Below, piece by piece: positions 18,370 through 26,776 of a stretch of 64,000 bases of DNA. Within the stretch, counting starts at the first letter, position 1. Every line of letters starts with the position of its first letter. Both the position numbers and the translations under genes were made by a program. The DNA comes from Mariniflexile maritimum (GTDB lineage: Bacteria > Bacteroidota > Bacteroidia > Flavobacteriales > Flavobacteriaceae), in assembly GCF_009746565.1 (NCBI RefSeq), contig NZ_WRPN01000004.1, forward strand, positions 124,001 through 188,000, written 5' to 3'. The notes beneath the pieces were generated by a model. That model saw only the letters and a list, made by a program, of their open reading frames with translations. It searched no databases and was not told the DNA's origin.

Positions 18370-18687
18370 TTAATAAACAGTTACTAAATTCTCTACTCTA
18401 AAACTCCTAAATGCAGCAGCTTGTAAATCCCAGTAATGTAATACGCCTGTCGAGGTCTTGCCTGTGCCTTATACAAATTGGCTCACGTTTTTAAGTGTAC
18501 CGTATGCATGTCTTAAACTACCGTCTTTTTTCTCGTAGGCAAAACTTACCTCATCGTTTGCTTTCATCTGTTTTGTTAGCCTGTACAATGCCCATGCTTT
18601 TGATATACACACCGCAAAGGCTTTGCCCGTTGCTTTTATAATCTCGTAGGCTCTTGTAAATACCCTGCTTCTAAAATTTGTTTTCAT
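18370..18687 (-). pseudogene. SH3-barrel/WYL_2-like small protein with in-frame stop
   Basis: The frame from 18687 encodes MKTNFRSRVFTRAYEIIK, ALYRLTKQMK, VSFAYEKKDG and stops at TAA (18469-18471). Reading past this stop in the same frame continues for 32 codons (GTGKTSTGVLHYWDLQ, AAFRSFRVENLVTVY) to a second stop at 18370-18372. The extension looks like the natural C-terminus of the small Sm/SH3-like WYL_2 (DUF2693) proteins of Bacteroidota mobile elements, in which a Lys codon often precedes GTGK; a single AAA-to-TAA change would explain it. The shorter 72-residue product may still be made. Confidence 0.65.
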
Positions 18688-18705
18688 ATCTGTTCGATTT
18701 TAAGT

Positions 18706-18924
18706 TTATTCTAATCCAAAATACTTTGCCCTGTTTTCATCGCAAAGCGTTTTTATAAATTCTTTATCTGCATTTTCCAGCGTGCCTAATATTTTAAACA
18801 ACTTGCCTCTTAACTTGTTCCAAAACTTCCATACTTTCATGTCATCGCTGTACTGGTAATACAAGTCCATTGCGTTTATGTTTCTTGCTATTTTTTCAGC
18901 TCTTTTGGTTGATATTGTTTTCAT
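18706..18924 (-). CDS. small hypothetical mobile-element protein
   Basis: A 72-residue, basic and probably helical protein (KRAEKIARNINAMDLYYQYSDD, WKFWNKLRGKLFKILG). No named family is recognised. It lies 18 bases upstream of the SH3-like pseudogene on the same strand, so the pair was likely one operon of a conjugative or phage-like element. The upstream 130 bases are very AT-rich with repeats of TATAATTA, which could be its promoter and a binding region for the divergent XRE regulator. Confidence 0.55.
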   Translation of the reverse strand: MKTISTKRAEKIARNINAMDLYYQYSDDMKVWKFWNKLRGKLFKILGTLENADKEFIKTLCDENRAKYFGLE

Positions 18925-19059
18925 AATTTAGTATTGCTATAATTATTATAATGAAAATATAAGTATAATTATAATTCAATACAAGTATTACTATAATTAT
19001 TTTATTGTTTATTTAGTTTTACTATAATTTTAATTATCTTTGTAATAAAATAGAATAAA

Positions 19060-19337
19060 ATGGAAGTTTTAAGATTAAAAGAGTTATTAAAAGAAAAATG
19101 TGTAAGCGGAAAAGAATTAGCCGAAAAAGTAAACGTTACGCCTGCAAGTATTTCTAATATTTCCAAGGCAATAGTTTCCCAAAACCCGACCTACTTTTAC
19201 AAATAGCCGAAACCTTAGATGTTGATGTAAGGGATTTATTTAACCCAACCAAGAACACAGACAAGGAGTTTGAACTTTATTTTAAAACGGCTTCTAACGA
19301 GTTTGTGCCTTTTGGTAAGTTAAAACTCAAACAATAA
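19060..19337 (+). pseudogene. XRE-type helix-turn-helix regulator, frameshifted
   Basis: The frame opened by ATG at 19060 encodes MEVLRLKELLKEKCVSGKEL, AEKVNVTPASISNI, an XRE helix-turn-helix, then ends early at 19204-19206. From about 19164 another frame continues the expected family sequence: QGNSFPKPDLLLQIAETLDV, DVRDLFNPTK, ending at TAA 19335-19337. Loss of one C in a TCCCAAGGC-like stretch accounts for the shift. Rejoined, the protein would have about 92 residues. It is divergent from the 18706 gene pair, the usual place for an element repressor. A sequencing error is the alternative. Confidence 0.75.
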
Positions 19338-19347
19338 ACTTTTAGTT

Positions 19348-19572
19348 ATGGATACAATTTTAGTTATATTGTTTTTGCTGTTCATCTGCTTTATAATTGG
19401 TGCTATCGTTCTTTTTGCTTTTCGGTTGCTTTTCAAGAAGCCTAAAACCGAATTACAAAATCCTTACATACGCGAGCATCTAAATAAAAAAGCAAATGAC
19501 AAGGCTTATCAAGAATATAACGAGTGGTTAAAAAAGACAGGCCAGGACAAGGAAGTGAATAAAAAGTTTTGA
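19348..19572 (+). CDS. small single-pass membrane protein
   Basis: A 74-residue protein with one strong hydrophobic segment (residues 4-30) and a basic, Lys-rich cytoplasmic tail (HLNKKANDKAYQEYNEWLKK). It begins ten bases after the XRE remnant on the same strand, so it belongs to the same element. No function can be assigned. Confidence 0.5.
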   Translation: MDTILVILFLLFICFIIGAIVLFAFRLLFKKPKTELQNPYIREHLNKKANDKAYQEYNEWLKKTGQDKEVNKKF

Positions 19573-19609
19573 TTTCCTAATAGCATAAGCCTGTGGTTTA
19601 TAATTCTTT

Positions 19610-19867
19610 TTATTTGTTCGTTTTGGCGTTTCCAATTTGAATTGACATGAATTCAGCCGTCAAACTTAAAGCAACAACCTCTAAATCAGGTATTTTACTC
19701 TTTATTCCAGCTCCCTTCTTTAATTCTGAAACACAATTCAAAGAACTTATAACTTCTAAAATTTTAAAATAATTTTTACCATATTTGACATGGATATTGG
19801 TTTGTTTGACGACTTCAAAATACTGATTTTCAGTATCTTGACCAATATCTGGCCAATATTTTTTACT
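19610..19867 (-). pseudogene. transposase N-terminal remnant, IS982-like
   Basis: This 320-base gap has no long frame, but the minus strand is open from 19867 to a TAA at 19610-19612. It encodes VKYGKNYFKILEVISSLN, ELKKGAGIKSKIPDLEVV and ALSLTAEFMSI. This resembles the N-terminus of IS982-type transposases of Bacteroidota (a helical segment followed by KPKLSDLEV-ALSLTAEYMSID). The similarity breaks off right after SLTAEFMSI, about 60 residues in. No terminal inverted repeats are visible. Family assignment is from memory of the motif and is moderate. Confidence 0.55.
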
Positions 19868-19892
19868 TCAAATAATTACACCCAACGGGTTA

Positions 19893-20777
19893 TTATAACT
19901 TCTTTTTATTAAAATTTCTAAACTTCCCTGGCGATAAACCTGTTTTTTGCTTAAATAGCCTATTAAAATAATAATCGGACTCGAAACCAAGCTCAAAAGC
20001 AATTTCTTTTTGGTTCTTTTGTGAGCTTAATAGCAATTCTTTCGATTTTTCAATTTTCAGCAATAAATAATATTGCAAGGGCGATAGGCCTGTTTGCTTT
20101 TTAAAATCCATTCTAAATTTTGAATAGCTTACATCCAGCGTTGAGGCGATTGCTTTTAAATTAATAGATTTGTTAATGCTCTCATACATCAATTTCTTGG
20201 CTCGCGAAACCATCGAATTCAAATAGTCCAAATGGGTGCCTCCATGGTTTATGTTATAAAGTTCTCCCATAAGTTGGATACATAGTCCCGAAGCTATGCG
20301 TTGGAAACCAAAAGGTTCTTCATCATATAGCCGAAATAGGCTATTGAAATAGTTTAAAATAGGCTCCTTATTACAGTTTGATATTATGGGAGCATTGGGG
20401 GTGAAAAATCCATTTAACAGAAATTGATTGGCGATTTTGCCCGAAAAACCTACCCATCGTTCTGTCCATCCTGTTTTTTTTAAAGGTTTATAACGGTGCC
20501 ACATGCCCGGAAACAGTAAAAACACATCGCCGTCGGTGATCTTTATTTCGCCCGTTTCTTTACTCTCAAAAACACCTTCCCCCTTGGTAATCAATACCAA
20601 ATGGAATTCATCTAAAACACGCCCCTTCTTCCATGTAAAGACATAATTATCGGGATGGTCGCTCGATGGGTAATCTGTATTTTTCTCGATTACAGTTCGC
20701 CCTAAATTATTAATGTAGAAGCCCCAGGCCTTGTCCTGTTCTGTAATAATAAGGTAATTTCGATATCTATTTTTCAT
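19893..20777 (-). CDS. AraC-family regulator
   Basis: A 294-residue regulator. The N-terminal half is a cupin-like sugar-sensing domain (FHLVLITKGEGVFES, DGDVFLLFPGMWHRY). The C-terminal 100 residues carry two AraC helix-turn-helices (INLKAIASTLDVSYSKFRMD and QKEIAFELGFESDYYFNRLF) and the final FKQKTGLSPGKFR. It is divergent from the isomerase and RhaT genes, so it most likely activates them in response to the sugar they handle, possibly rhamnose. Confidence 0.88.
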   Translation of the reverse strand: MKNRYRNYLIITEQDKAWGFYINNLGRTVIEKNTDYPSSDHPDNYVFTWKKGRVLDEFHLVLITKGEGVFESKETGEIKITDGDVFLLFPGMWHRYKPLKKTGWTERWVGFSGKIANQFLLNGFFTPNAPIISNCNKEPILNYFNSLFRLYDEEPFGFQRIASGLCIQLMGELYNINHGGTHLDYLNSMVSRAKKLMYESINKSINLKAIASTLDVSYSKFRMDFKKQTGLSPLQYYLLLKIEKSKELLLSSQKNQKEIAFELGFESDYYFNRLFKQKTGLSPGKFRNFNKKKL

Positions 20778-21100
20778 GTCATTTTGTGCAACTAATATAT
20801 CAAAATGTTAATTGATTATTTCATTTTAATTATGCAAATTTACTTTTAAGTTTTAGATGACTTAAAAAATGAATGGCAAATTAGGCAATAAAGATGTGGT
20901 TAAAAGGTGTATCGTTATATGCGGAATTGTTCATGGGTGAAACAATAAAAATATTTTTTTTTGATATGAAGCACCAACAAAAACATTCCCATAAGTTAGG
21001 GCTGGATATACAATGGACGCTACTGTTCTCCATGCTAACGGTTTCAAAATGTAATGCAATTTCACCCAAGCTAATCAAGAACATTTTTGAATTATAAAAT
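20778..21100. other. intergenic region between AraC gene and isomerase operon
   Basis: A 323-base divergent promoter region. It is AT-rich and holds an 8-bp inverted pair GGGTGAAA (20935) and TTTCACCC (21060) about 120 bases apart. No clear direct-repeat AraC site, terminator or RNA gene was seen. Short frames on both strands here look accidental. Confidence 0.5.
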
Positions 21101-22513
21101 ATGATAAAAGTAGGACTATTTGGTATTGGTTTAGATACCTATTGGAGCCAGTTTGATGGCTTATTACAACGTTTGGAAGGCTATCAAAAACAAATTGCCG
21201 ATAAAATGCAAACATTTGGTGCAGAGGTTATTAACGTTGGTTTGATAGATTCGCCCGTAAAAGCACGAGAAGCGGCCGATGAATTGAAAAAAAACGATGT
21301 AGATATGGTGTTTCTGTATGTTTCAACATACGCGCTTTCTTCTACTGTATTGCCCGTGGTTCAAAAGTTAAAATGCCCAATGATTATTTTGAACATTCAA
21401 CCGGTAGCGGCTATTGACTATGAAAAATTCAACAACTTGGGCGACAGGGGTTTGATGACGGGCGAATGGTTGGCACATTGTCAAGCCTGTTCAGTGCCCG
21501 AGTTGGCCAACGTGTTTAACCGTTCGGGCATCGGTCATGAATTTATTACGGGTTATTTGGGCGAACAATGGGTTTGGGATGAAATGCAAGCATGGATTGA
21601 TGCGGCCCACGTTGCATCGGTTATGAACAAAAACAGATTGGGTGTTTTAGGCCATTATTACTGTGGTATGCTCGATGTGTATTCCGATTTAACAAAACAA
21701 TCGGCTGCTTTTGGAACGCATATTGAAATTGTTGAAATGTGCGAATTTAAAAAATATAGGGATGAAGCTTCATTTGAAGCCATAGAAGAAAAAATTAAAG
21801 AATTTCATACAACTTTTGATGTTCTCGATGCCTGTGAAGATGATGAACTTAAACGTGCAGCCAAAACTTCTGTTGCCTTGGATAAATTAGTTGAAGTGCA
21901 TAATTTAGGGTCTTTAGCCTATTATTATGAAGGTGAATCGGGCAACGAATACGAAAATATAGTTACTTCGGTCATCGCGGGAAATACCTTGCTTACAGGC
22001 AAAAACGTACCCGTGGCGGGCGAATACGAAGTTAAAAACGCCCAAGCCATGAAAATCATGGACGCTTTTGGCGTAGGTGGTTCTTTCTCTGAGTTTTACG
22101 CCATGGATTTTAACGATGATATTGTGATGTTAGGCCATGATGGACCTGCCCATTTTGCCATTGCACAAGGAAAAGTGCAACTAGTACCATTGCCAGTTTA
22201 CCACGGAAAACCCGGTAAGGGCTTGTCCATACAAATGACCGTAAAACACGGCCCGGTAACTTTACTGTCTGTTGTAGAAGGTAAAGATGAGGTGTTTTTA
22301 CTGGTAGCCGAGGGCGAATCGGTCGTTGGGCCAACACTTCAAATTGGGAATACAAATAGCCGTTACCGTTTTTCAATTGGTGCGCGTGCTTTTATAAACG
22401 AGTGGTCTAAACAAGGGCCCGCACACCACTGCGCTATTGGTGTTGGGCATATTGCCAATAAAATTGAAAAGTTAGGTAAATTATTAAATTTAAAAGTGGT
22501 TAAAATCTGTTAA
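21101..22513 (+). CDS. L-arabinose isomerase-family sugar isomerase
   Basis: A 470-residue member of the AraA family. Metal-binding residues can be placed by spacing against E. coli AraA: Glu308 (AGEYE), Glu331 (SEFY), His346 (LGHDGP) and His442 or 443 (AHHCAIG). It is 30 residues shorter than AraA. The family interconverts aldoses and ketoses. The next gene is a rhamnose transporter type, and no RhaA, RhaB or RhaD is in the window, so the natural substrate may be rhamnose or another 6-deoxy sugar rather than arabinose. That substrate is inference. Confidence 0.8.
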   Translation: MIKVGLFGIGLDTYWSQFDGLLQRLEGYQKQIADKMQTFGAEVINVGLIDSPVKAREAADELKKNDVDMVFLYVSTYALSSTVLPVVQKLKCPMIILNIQPVAAIDYEKFNNLGDRGLMTGEWLAHCQACSVPELANVFNRSGIGHEFITGYLGEQWVWDEMQAWIDAAHVASVMNKNRLGVLGHYYCGMLDVYSDLTKQSAAFGTHIEIVEMCEFKKYRDEASFEAIEEKIKEFHTTFDVLDACEDDELKRAAKTSVALDKLVEVHNLGSLAYYYEGESGNEYENIVTSVIAGNTLLTGKNVPVAGEYEVKNAQAMKIMDAFGVGGSFSEFYAMDFNDDIVMLGHDGPAHFAIAQGKVQLVPLPVYHGKPGKGLSIQMTVKHGPVTLLSVVEGKDEVFLLVAEGESVVGPTLQIGNTNSRYRFSIGARAFINEWSKQGPAHHCAIGVGHIANKIEKLGKLLNLKVVKIC

Positions 22514-22631
22514 TTAATACTGATCGGTTGTTTTTAAATAAGCGCACAGAGCAGGATAACGATTAAGAATCCATGAAGTAAATTTCAGGTTTTAAAGATA
22601 TTTTAATCAATTAATTATAATAAAAACATAT

Positions 22632-23684
22632 ATGCAAGCAATATTAGGTGTTTTGTTTCATTCCCTTGGGGGTGTTGCTTCGGGAAGTTTTTACATGCCA
22701 TTTAACAAGGTAAAAGGCTGGTCTTGGGAAACGTATTGGATGATTGGCGGTCTTATGTCTTGGCTTATTGTGCCACCAATAGCTGCGTGGTTAACGATAC
22801 CTGGGTTTTTGGATATTATTTTTGAAAGTTCAAGTACTATTTTATTTTTCACTTTTTTAATGGGCTTGCTTTGGGGCGTTGGCGGACTCTCTTATGGTCT
22901 TGGTGTTCGTTACTTAGGTATGTCGTTGGGCAATTCGGTGGTGCTGGGTTTTTGTGCGGCTTTTGGAGCGATTGTGCCTTCAGTGTATTATGATATGGTT
23001 CCAACCGAAGGAAAAGTGTCGTTTACAGAGATGATTTCTTCAACAGGTGGTCAAATTGTGTTTCTAGGAGTAGCTGTTTGCTTATTAGGGATTGGTATTT
23101 CTGGTAAGGCAGGTATGATGAAAGAAGCTGAGTTATCCGATGAAGACAAGAAAAAGAGTGTGACAGAATTTGATTTAACCAAAGGATTGATTGTTGCCAT
23201 TCTTTCAGGTATTTTAAGTTCTTTTTTCAACTTTGGAATTGAAGCAGGAAAACCCTTGGCCGATGCTGCTGTTAGTGCCGGTTACGATCATTTGTTTTCA
23301 AATAATGTAACGTTTGTGGTGATTCTTTGGGGTGGTTTAGTAACTAATTTAGTGTGGACTACCATCTTGAGTATCAAAAATAAGTCTTATAATGATATAA
23401 CAAATAAAAACACGCCAATCTCAAAAAACATCATGTTTTCCGCATTGGCTGGCACCATCTGGTTTTTGCAATTCTTTTTTTATGGCATGGGCGAAAGCAA
23501 ATTGGGCAATGGCGCCAGTTCATGGATTTTGCACATGTCAACAATTATTCTTACTGCCAATTTTTGGGGTGTTTACCGCAAAGAATGGCATGGTGTTGCC
23601 AAAAAAACAAAATGGACTATTGCCACGGGTATTGCCGTTATTTTGTTTTCGGTGGTTTTGGTTGGTATAGGAAATTCAATTTAA
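22632..23684 (+). CDS. rhaT: L-rhamnose-proton symporter, RhaT family
   Basis: A 350-residue inner-membrane protein with about ten hydrophobic segments. The RhaT hallmarks are visible: HSLGGVASGSFYMPFNKVKG, WETYWMIGG, GLLWGVGGLSYGLGVRYLG. It imports rhamnose with protons. Its start is about 118 bases after the isomerase stop, and the same AraC protein probably controls both. Together they suggest an import-and-isomerise unit for rhamnose freed from ulvan-like glycans. Confidence 0.9.
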   Translation: MQAILGVLFHSLGGVASGSFYMPFNKVKGWSWETYWMIGGLMSWLIVPPIAAWLTIPGFLDIIFESSSTILFFTFLMGLLWGVGGLSYGLGVRYLGMSLGNSVVLGFCAAFGAIVPSVYYDMVPTEGKVSFTEMISSTGGQIVFLGVAVCLLGIGISGKAGMMKEAELSDEDKKKSVTEFDLTKGLIVAILSGILSSFFNFGIEAGKPLADAAVSAGYDHLFSNNVTFVVILWGGLVTNLVWTTILSIKNKSYNDITNKNTPISKNIMFSALAGTIWFLQFFFYGMGESKLGNGASSWILHMSTIILTANFWGVYRKEWHGVAKKTKWTIATGIAVILFSVVLVGIGNSI

Positions 23685-23952
23685 TCGTTTGGTTTGTTGT
23701 TTTTTTAAAATTTCCATGTGCCTGACAAAGCAGGGTAATTATTTAATGTACTAAAATTTATTTAATGTGTATTTATAAATGCCAAAGGTTTTAATAAATC
23801 GCAATCGGTATATCATATAAAAACCATATAATTCTTCAAGTTTACTTTTTCAAATTAAACAAACTTGTGTTTAGGGCACATTTATTCGCCACTCTTTTAA
23901 ATTAAGTGGAATATTTAGACAAATAACATGAAATATTAAAATGCAGTGCAAA

Positions 23953-24171
23953 TTAAGGTACCGGGTCGTACCCAGAGCCACCCCATGGATGGCAACTAAA
24001 AATTCGCTTTAGGGCCAACCAGCCACCTTTAAATAAGCCATGTTTTTGTAAAGCTTCCTTGGTGTAATGCGAGCAAGTGGGTTGGTATCTACAGGTTGCA
24101 GGCGTTAATGGCGATATAAGTGTTTGATATACTTTTATCAGGAATATGAATGGTGCTATGAGTAGCTTCAT
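23953..24171 (-). CDS. yidD: membrane protein insertion efficiency factor YidD
   Basis: A 72-residue small protein of the YidD family with an N-terminal amphipathic helix ([14 protein letters not shown]). It carries the conserved [14 protein letters not shown] and [15 protein letters not shown] motifs. It helps YidC insert inner-membrane proteins. It lies on the same strand as cysS and is separated from it by the repeat array at 24172-24654. Confidence 0.95.
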   Translation of the reverse strand: MKLLIAPFIFLIKVYQTLISPLTPATCRYQPTCSHYTKEALQKHGLFKGGWLALKRIFSCHPWGGSGYDPVP

Positions 24172-24654
24172 TGTTGTTAGTTGTTTAGTTGTTTAGTCGT
24201 GAGTTGTTTAGTTGTGAGTTGTTAAGTTGTTAAGTCGAAGTAAACCAATCAACTTAACGACCTACGACTTTACGACGGACATCTATTTGTATGTTAGTTG
24301 TTTAGTTGTTAAGTCGTTAAGTCGAGGTAAACCAATCAGCTTAACGACCTACGACTTTACGACGGACATCTATTTGTATGTTAGTTGTTTAGTTGTTAAG
24401 TCGTTAAGTCGAGGTAAAACAATCAGCTTAACGACCTACGACTTTACGACGGACATCTATTTGTATGTTAGTTGTTTAGTTGTTAAGTCGTTTAGTTGTT
24501 AAGTCGAGGTAAACCAATCAGCTTAACGACCTACGACTTTACGACGGACATCTATTTGTATGTTAGTTGTTTAGTTGTTTAGTCGTTTAGTTGTTAAGTC
24601 GAGGTAAACCAATCAGCTTAACGACCTACGACTTAACAACCTACGACTTTACAA
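24172..24654. repeat. tandem array of about 87-95 bp hairpin units built from octamers
   Basis: Five imperfect units; the mark GACGGACATC recurs at 24274, 24361, 24448 and 24543 (spacings 87, 87, 95). Each unit has a left arm made of octamers of type GTYGTTWA (GTTGTTTA, GTTGTTAA, GTCGTTAA) and a right arm with the complement (TTAACGAC, TTTACGAC), so each can fold into a long hairpin. The fifth unit lacks the GACATCTATTTGTATG spacer. The array fills the whole gap between yidD and cysS and touches the cysS stop region. Confidence 0.9.
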
Positions 24655-26130
24655 CAAACTAAAAGTTGTGCCCTCTTTTCCGTCTTTCAACAAAATACCA
24701 GCTTCAGCCAATTCATCACGGATTTTATCAGACATGGCGAAATCTTTGTTCGCCCTAGCTTCTTGTCTTAATTTAATTAAAACATTCACAGCTCCCGATA
24801 ATTTATCTTGTCCTGATTCTTTTTTGGTAACGTTTTCCAATCCTAAAACATCGAACAAAAACGCGTGTAAGGTGGTTTTTAAAAGAGCCGCATCTTCTTT
24901 GGTTAAGGTTTCAGAACCTTCTTTAACTTGGTTGATGTATTTGGCCGCTTCAAATAAATTTGCAATTAAAATAGGGGAATTAAAATCGTCGTTCATGGCA
25001 TCGTAACATTTCTGTTTCCATGTGTTTATATCAACAGACGACGTCTCCGATGCTTTCAAACCATCCAATAAGTTGATGGCATCCATGAGCCTAAAGAAGC
25101 CTTTTTCACTAGCAATTAGGCCATCATCTGTTAAATCGAGAACACTTCGGTAATGGGCTTGTGCCATAAAAAACCGAATAACGCTTGGCGCAAACGCTTT
25201 ACTGAAAAATTTGTTGTTACCAGATAGCAACTCATCGGGATTTACCGTGTTTCCGGTAGATTTGGACATGCGTTGTCCGTTCAATTCCAACATGTTGGCG
25301 TGCATCCAATAATTTACGGGCGATTGGCCTTTGGCGGCTTCATTTTGTGCAATTTCACATTCGTGGTGCGGAAATTTTAAATCCATACCACCACCGTGAA
25401 TGTCAAATTGATCGCCCAAATATTTGGTGCTCATGGCGGTACACTCTAAGTGCCAACCAGGAAACCCATCGCCCCAAGGCGATGGCCAACGCATAATGTG
25501 TTGGGGTTCGGCTTTTTTCCAAAGGGCAAAATCTTGCGGGTTTTTCTTGTCGCCTTGTCCGTCCAACTCACGGGTGTTATGGATTAAATCTTCCAATTTA
25601 CGCTTGCTTAAAATGCCGTAATCGTGGGTTTCGTTAAATTTATGGACATCAAAATACACCGAGCCGTTTACTTGGTAAGCAAATCCGTTGTTTAAAATGT
25701 CTTTAATAAGTTCAATTTGTTCAATAATATGGCCCGTAGCGGTTGGTTCGATGCTAGGTGGTAAAAAGTTGAACGTGTTTAGTATATTATGAAAATCTAC
25801 GGTATAGCGTTGCACGATTTCCATGGGTTCAATTTGTTCCAATCGTGCTTTTTTGGTTATTTTATCTTCGCCTGCATCGGCATCATTTTCCAAATGGCCT
25901 GCATCGGTAATATTCCTCACATAGCGCACTTTGTAGCCTACATGTTTTAGGTAACGAAAAATCATATCAAACGACATAAACGTTCTCACATTGCCTAAAT
26001 GCACATTGCTGTAAACGGTTGGTCCACAAACATACATGCCCACATAACCTTCGTTAATTGGTTTGAATGTTTCTTTGGTGCCGGAAAGCGAATTGTATAT
26101 TTTTATGGGTTGGTGTTTAAATAACTGCAT
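24649..26130 (-). CDS. cysS: cysteine-tRNA ligase
   Basis: A 493-residue class I synthetase. The HIGH-type motif is HLGN in [11 protein letters not shown], and the KMSKS loop is RMSKSTGN. The zinc ligands in [17 protein letters not shown] and FPHHECE are present. It charges tRNA-Cys. Its 3' end runs into the octamer repeat array, and a second short stretch of the same repeats separates its start from the four-helix-bundle gene. Confidence 0.97.
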   Translation of the reverse strand: MQLFKHQPIKIYNSLSGTKETFKPINEGYVGMYVCGPTVYSNVHLGNVRTFMSFDMIFRYLKHVGYKVRYVRNITDAGHLENDADAGEDKITKKARLEQIEPMEIVQRYTVDFHNILNTFNFLPPSIEPTATGHIIEQIELIKDILNNGFAYQVNGSVYFDVHKFNETHDYGILSKRKLEDLIHNTRELDGQGDKKNPQDFALWKKAEPQHIMRWPSPWGDGFPGWHLECTAMSTKYLGDQFDIHGGGMDLKFPHHECEIAQNEAAKGQSPVNYWMHANMLELNGQRMSKSTGNTVNPDELLSGNNKFFSKAFAPSVIRFFMAQAHYRSVLDLTDDGLIASEKGFFRLMDAINLLDGLKASETSSVDINTWKQKCYDAMNDDFNSPILIANLFEAAKYINQVKEGSETLTKEDAALLKTTLHAFLFDVLGLENVTKKESGQDKLSGAVNVLIKLRQEARANKDFAMSDKIRDELAEAGILLKDGKEGTTFSLL

Positions 26131-26148
26131 GTTAAATGGTGCGTTTTT

Positions 26149-26212
26149 TGTTGTTGAGTTGTTAAGTCGTTTGTTGTTGAGTTGTATGTTGTTAAGTCGT
26201 TGGTTGTTAGGT
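26149..26212. repeat. octamer repeats between cysS and four-helix-bundle gene
   Basis: Consecutive octamers and heptamers of type GTTGTTGA, GTTGTTAA, GTCGTTT, GTTGTAT, all in one orientation on the plus strand. This is the same sequence family as the array at 24172-24654, here without the complementary arm. Confidence 0.75.
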
Positions 26213-26220
26213 TTTTGATG

Positions 26221-26583
26221 CTATGATTTGAGAAAATGATTTCGTAAAGCGTTAATTTTGTTTGATATAGATTCAATATCAAATCTAATGATTTTATAGT
26301 TTTCTTCTGAAATAAATTCAAGTTCTTTTGCAATAATAGCTTGGTTTAAATGCTCTAGGGCAGAACTATAAGATAAAGTCATAAAGTGTGCTTTATCTTT
26401 ATTGGTTAGTCTAGCTGTACCTTCAGCAACATTTGATGAAATAGAAACAGAGCATCGACGCATCTGGGAAATTAACCCAAATTTTTCATTATCAGGAAAT
26501 GTTTGAGTGATTTTGTAAATATCTACACTAAGTTTTATAGCTTCTTTCCAAACATCTAACTTTTCAAATGAATATGCATGCAT
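26221..26583 (-). CDS. four-helix-bundle protein (23S rRNA intervening-sequence type)
   Basis: A 120-residue, all-helical protein of the TIGR02436 family. Marks are FEKLDVWKEAIKLSVDIY, FGLISQMRRCSVSISSNVAEG, FMTLSYSSALEHLNQAI. Relatives are encoded in intervening sequences of 23S rRNA genes and include the Avd accessory protein of diversity-generating retroelements; they bind nucleic acids. Here there is no rRNA or reverse transcriptase nearby. The gene sits between two stretches of the octamer repeat, which suggests that gene and repeats belong together. Its job is unknown. Confidence 0.85.
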   Translation of the reverse strand: MHAYSFEKLDVWKEAIKLSVDIYKITQTFPDNEKFGLISQMRRCSVSISSNVAEGTARLTNKDKAHFMTLSYSSALEHLNQAIIAKELEFISEENYKIIRFDIESISNKINALRNHFLKS

Positions 26584-26768
26584 GGTTGTATGTTGTTGAT
26601 TTGTATGTTTTTAAGTCGTGTGTTGTTGAGTTGTAAAGTTGATAATGTGTTTCGACTTAACAGCTCACGACTAAACAACTTAATTTCCAAACACCTATAT
26701 CATAATTTGGTTGTTGAGTTGTAAAGTTGATGATGTGTTTCGACTTAACAGCTCACGACTAAACAACT
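26584..26768. repeat. two hairpin repeats between four-helix-bundle gene and folE
   Basis: Two copies, 88 bases apart, of a hairpin with left arm GTTGTTGAGTTGTAAAGTTG and right arm starting CGACTTAACAGCTCACGACT. The right-arm starts are at 26653 and 26741. The 88-bp period equals that of the array at 24172-24654, although the spacer differs. They occupy most of the gap before the folE stop codon. Confidence 0.85.
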
Positions 26769-26776
26769 CGCCAAAT

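Noticed and set aside
17705-19890. Functional prophage or conjugative element
   Set aside because: No structural, replication or transfer genes, and the integrase lacks its catalytic domain.
20894-21097. 67-residue plus-strand frame before the isomerase
   Set aside because: No recognisable domain, lies in a divergent promoter region and overlaps an equal-length frame on the other strand.
24227-24502. 91-residue frame with three near-identical 29-residue repeats
   Set aside because: It is the translation of the 87-bp tandem repeat (87 is divisible by three); no start context, and the composition follows the repeat.
24172-24654. CRISPR array
   Set aside because: Units are nearly identical along their full length, there are no variable spacers, and no cas genes are near.
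26103-26333. 76-residue minus-strand frame overlapping cysS start and the octamer repeats
   Set aside because: Most residues ([11 protein letters not shown]-type) are translated repeat; it also overlaps two well-supported genes.
24227-26583. Diversity-generating retroelement around the four-helix-bundle gene
   Set aside because: No reverse transcriptase and no template/variable repeat pair with A-specific changes; only the Avd-like fold is shared.
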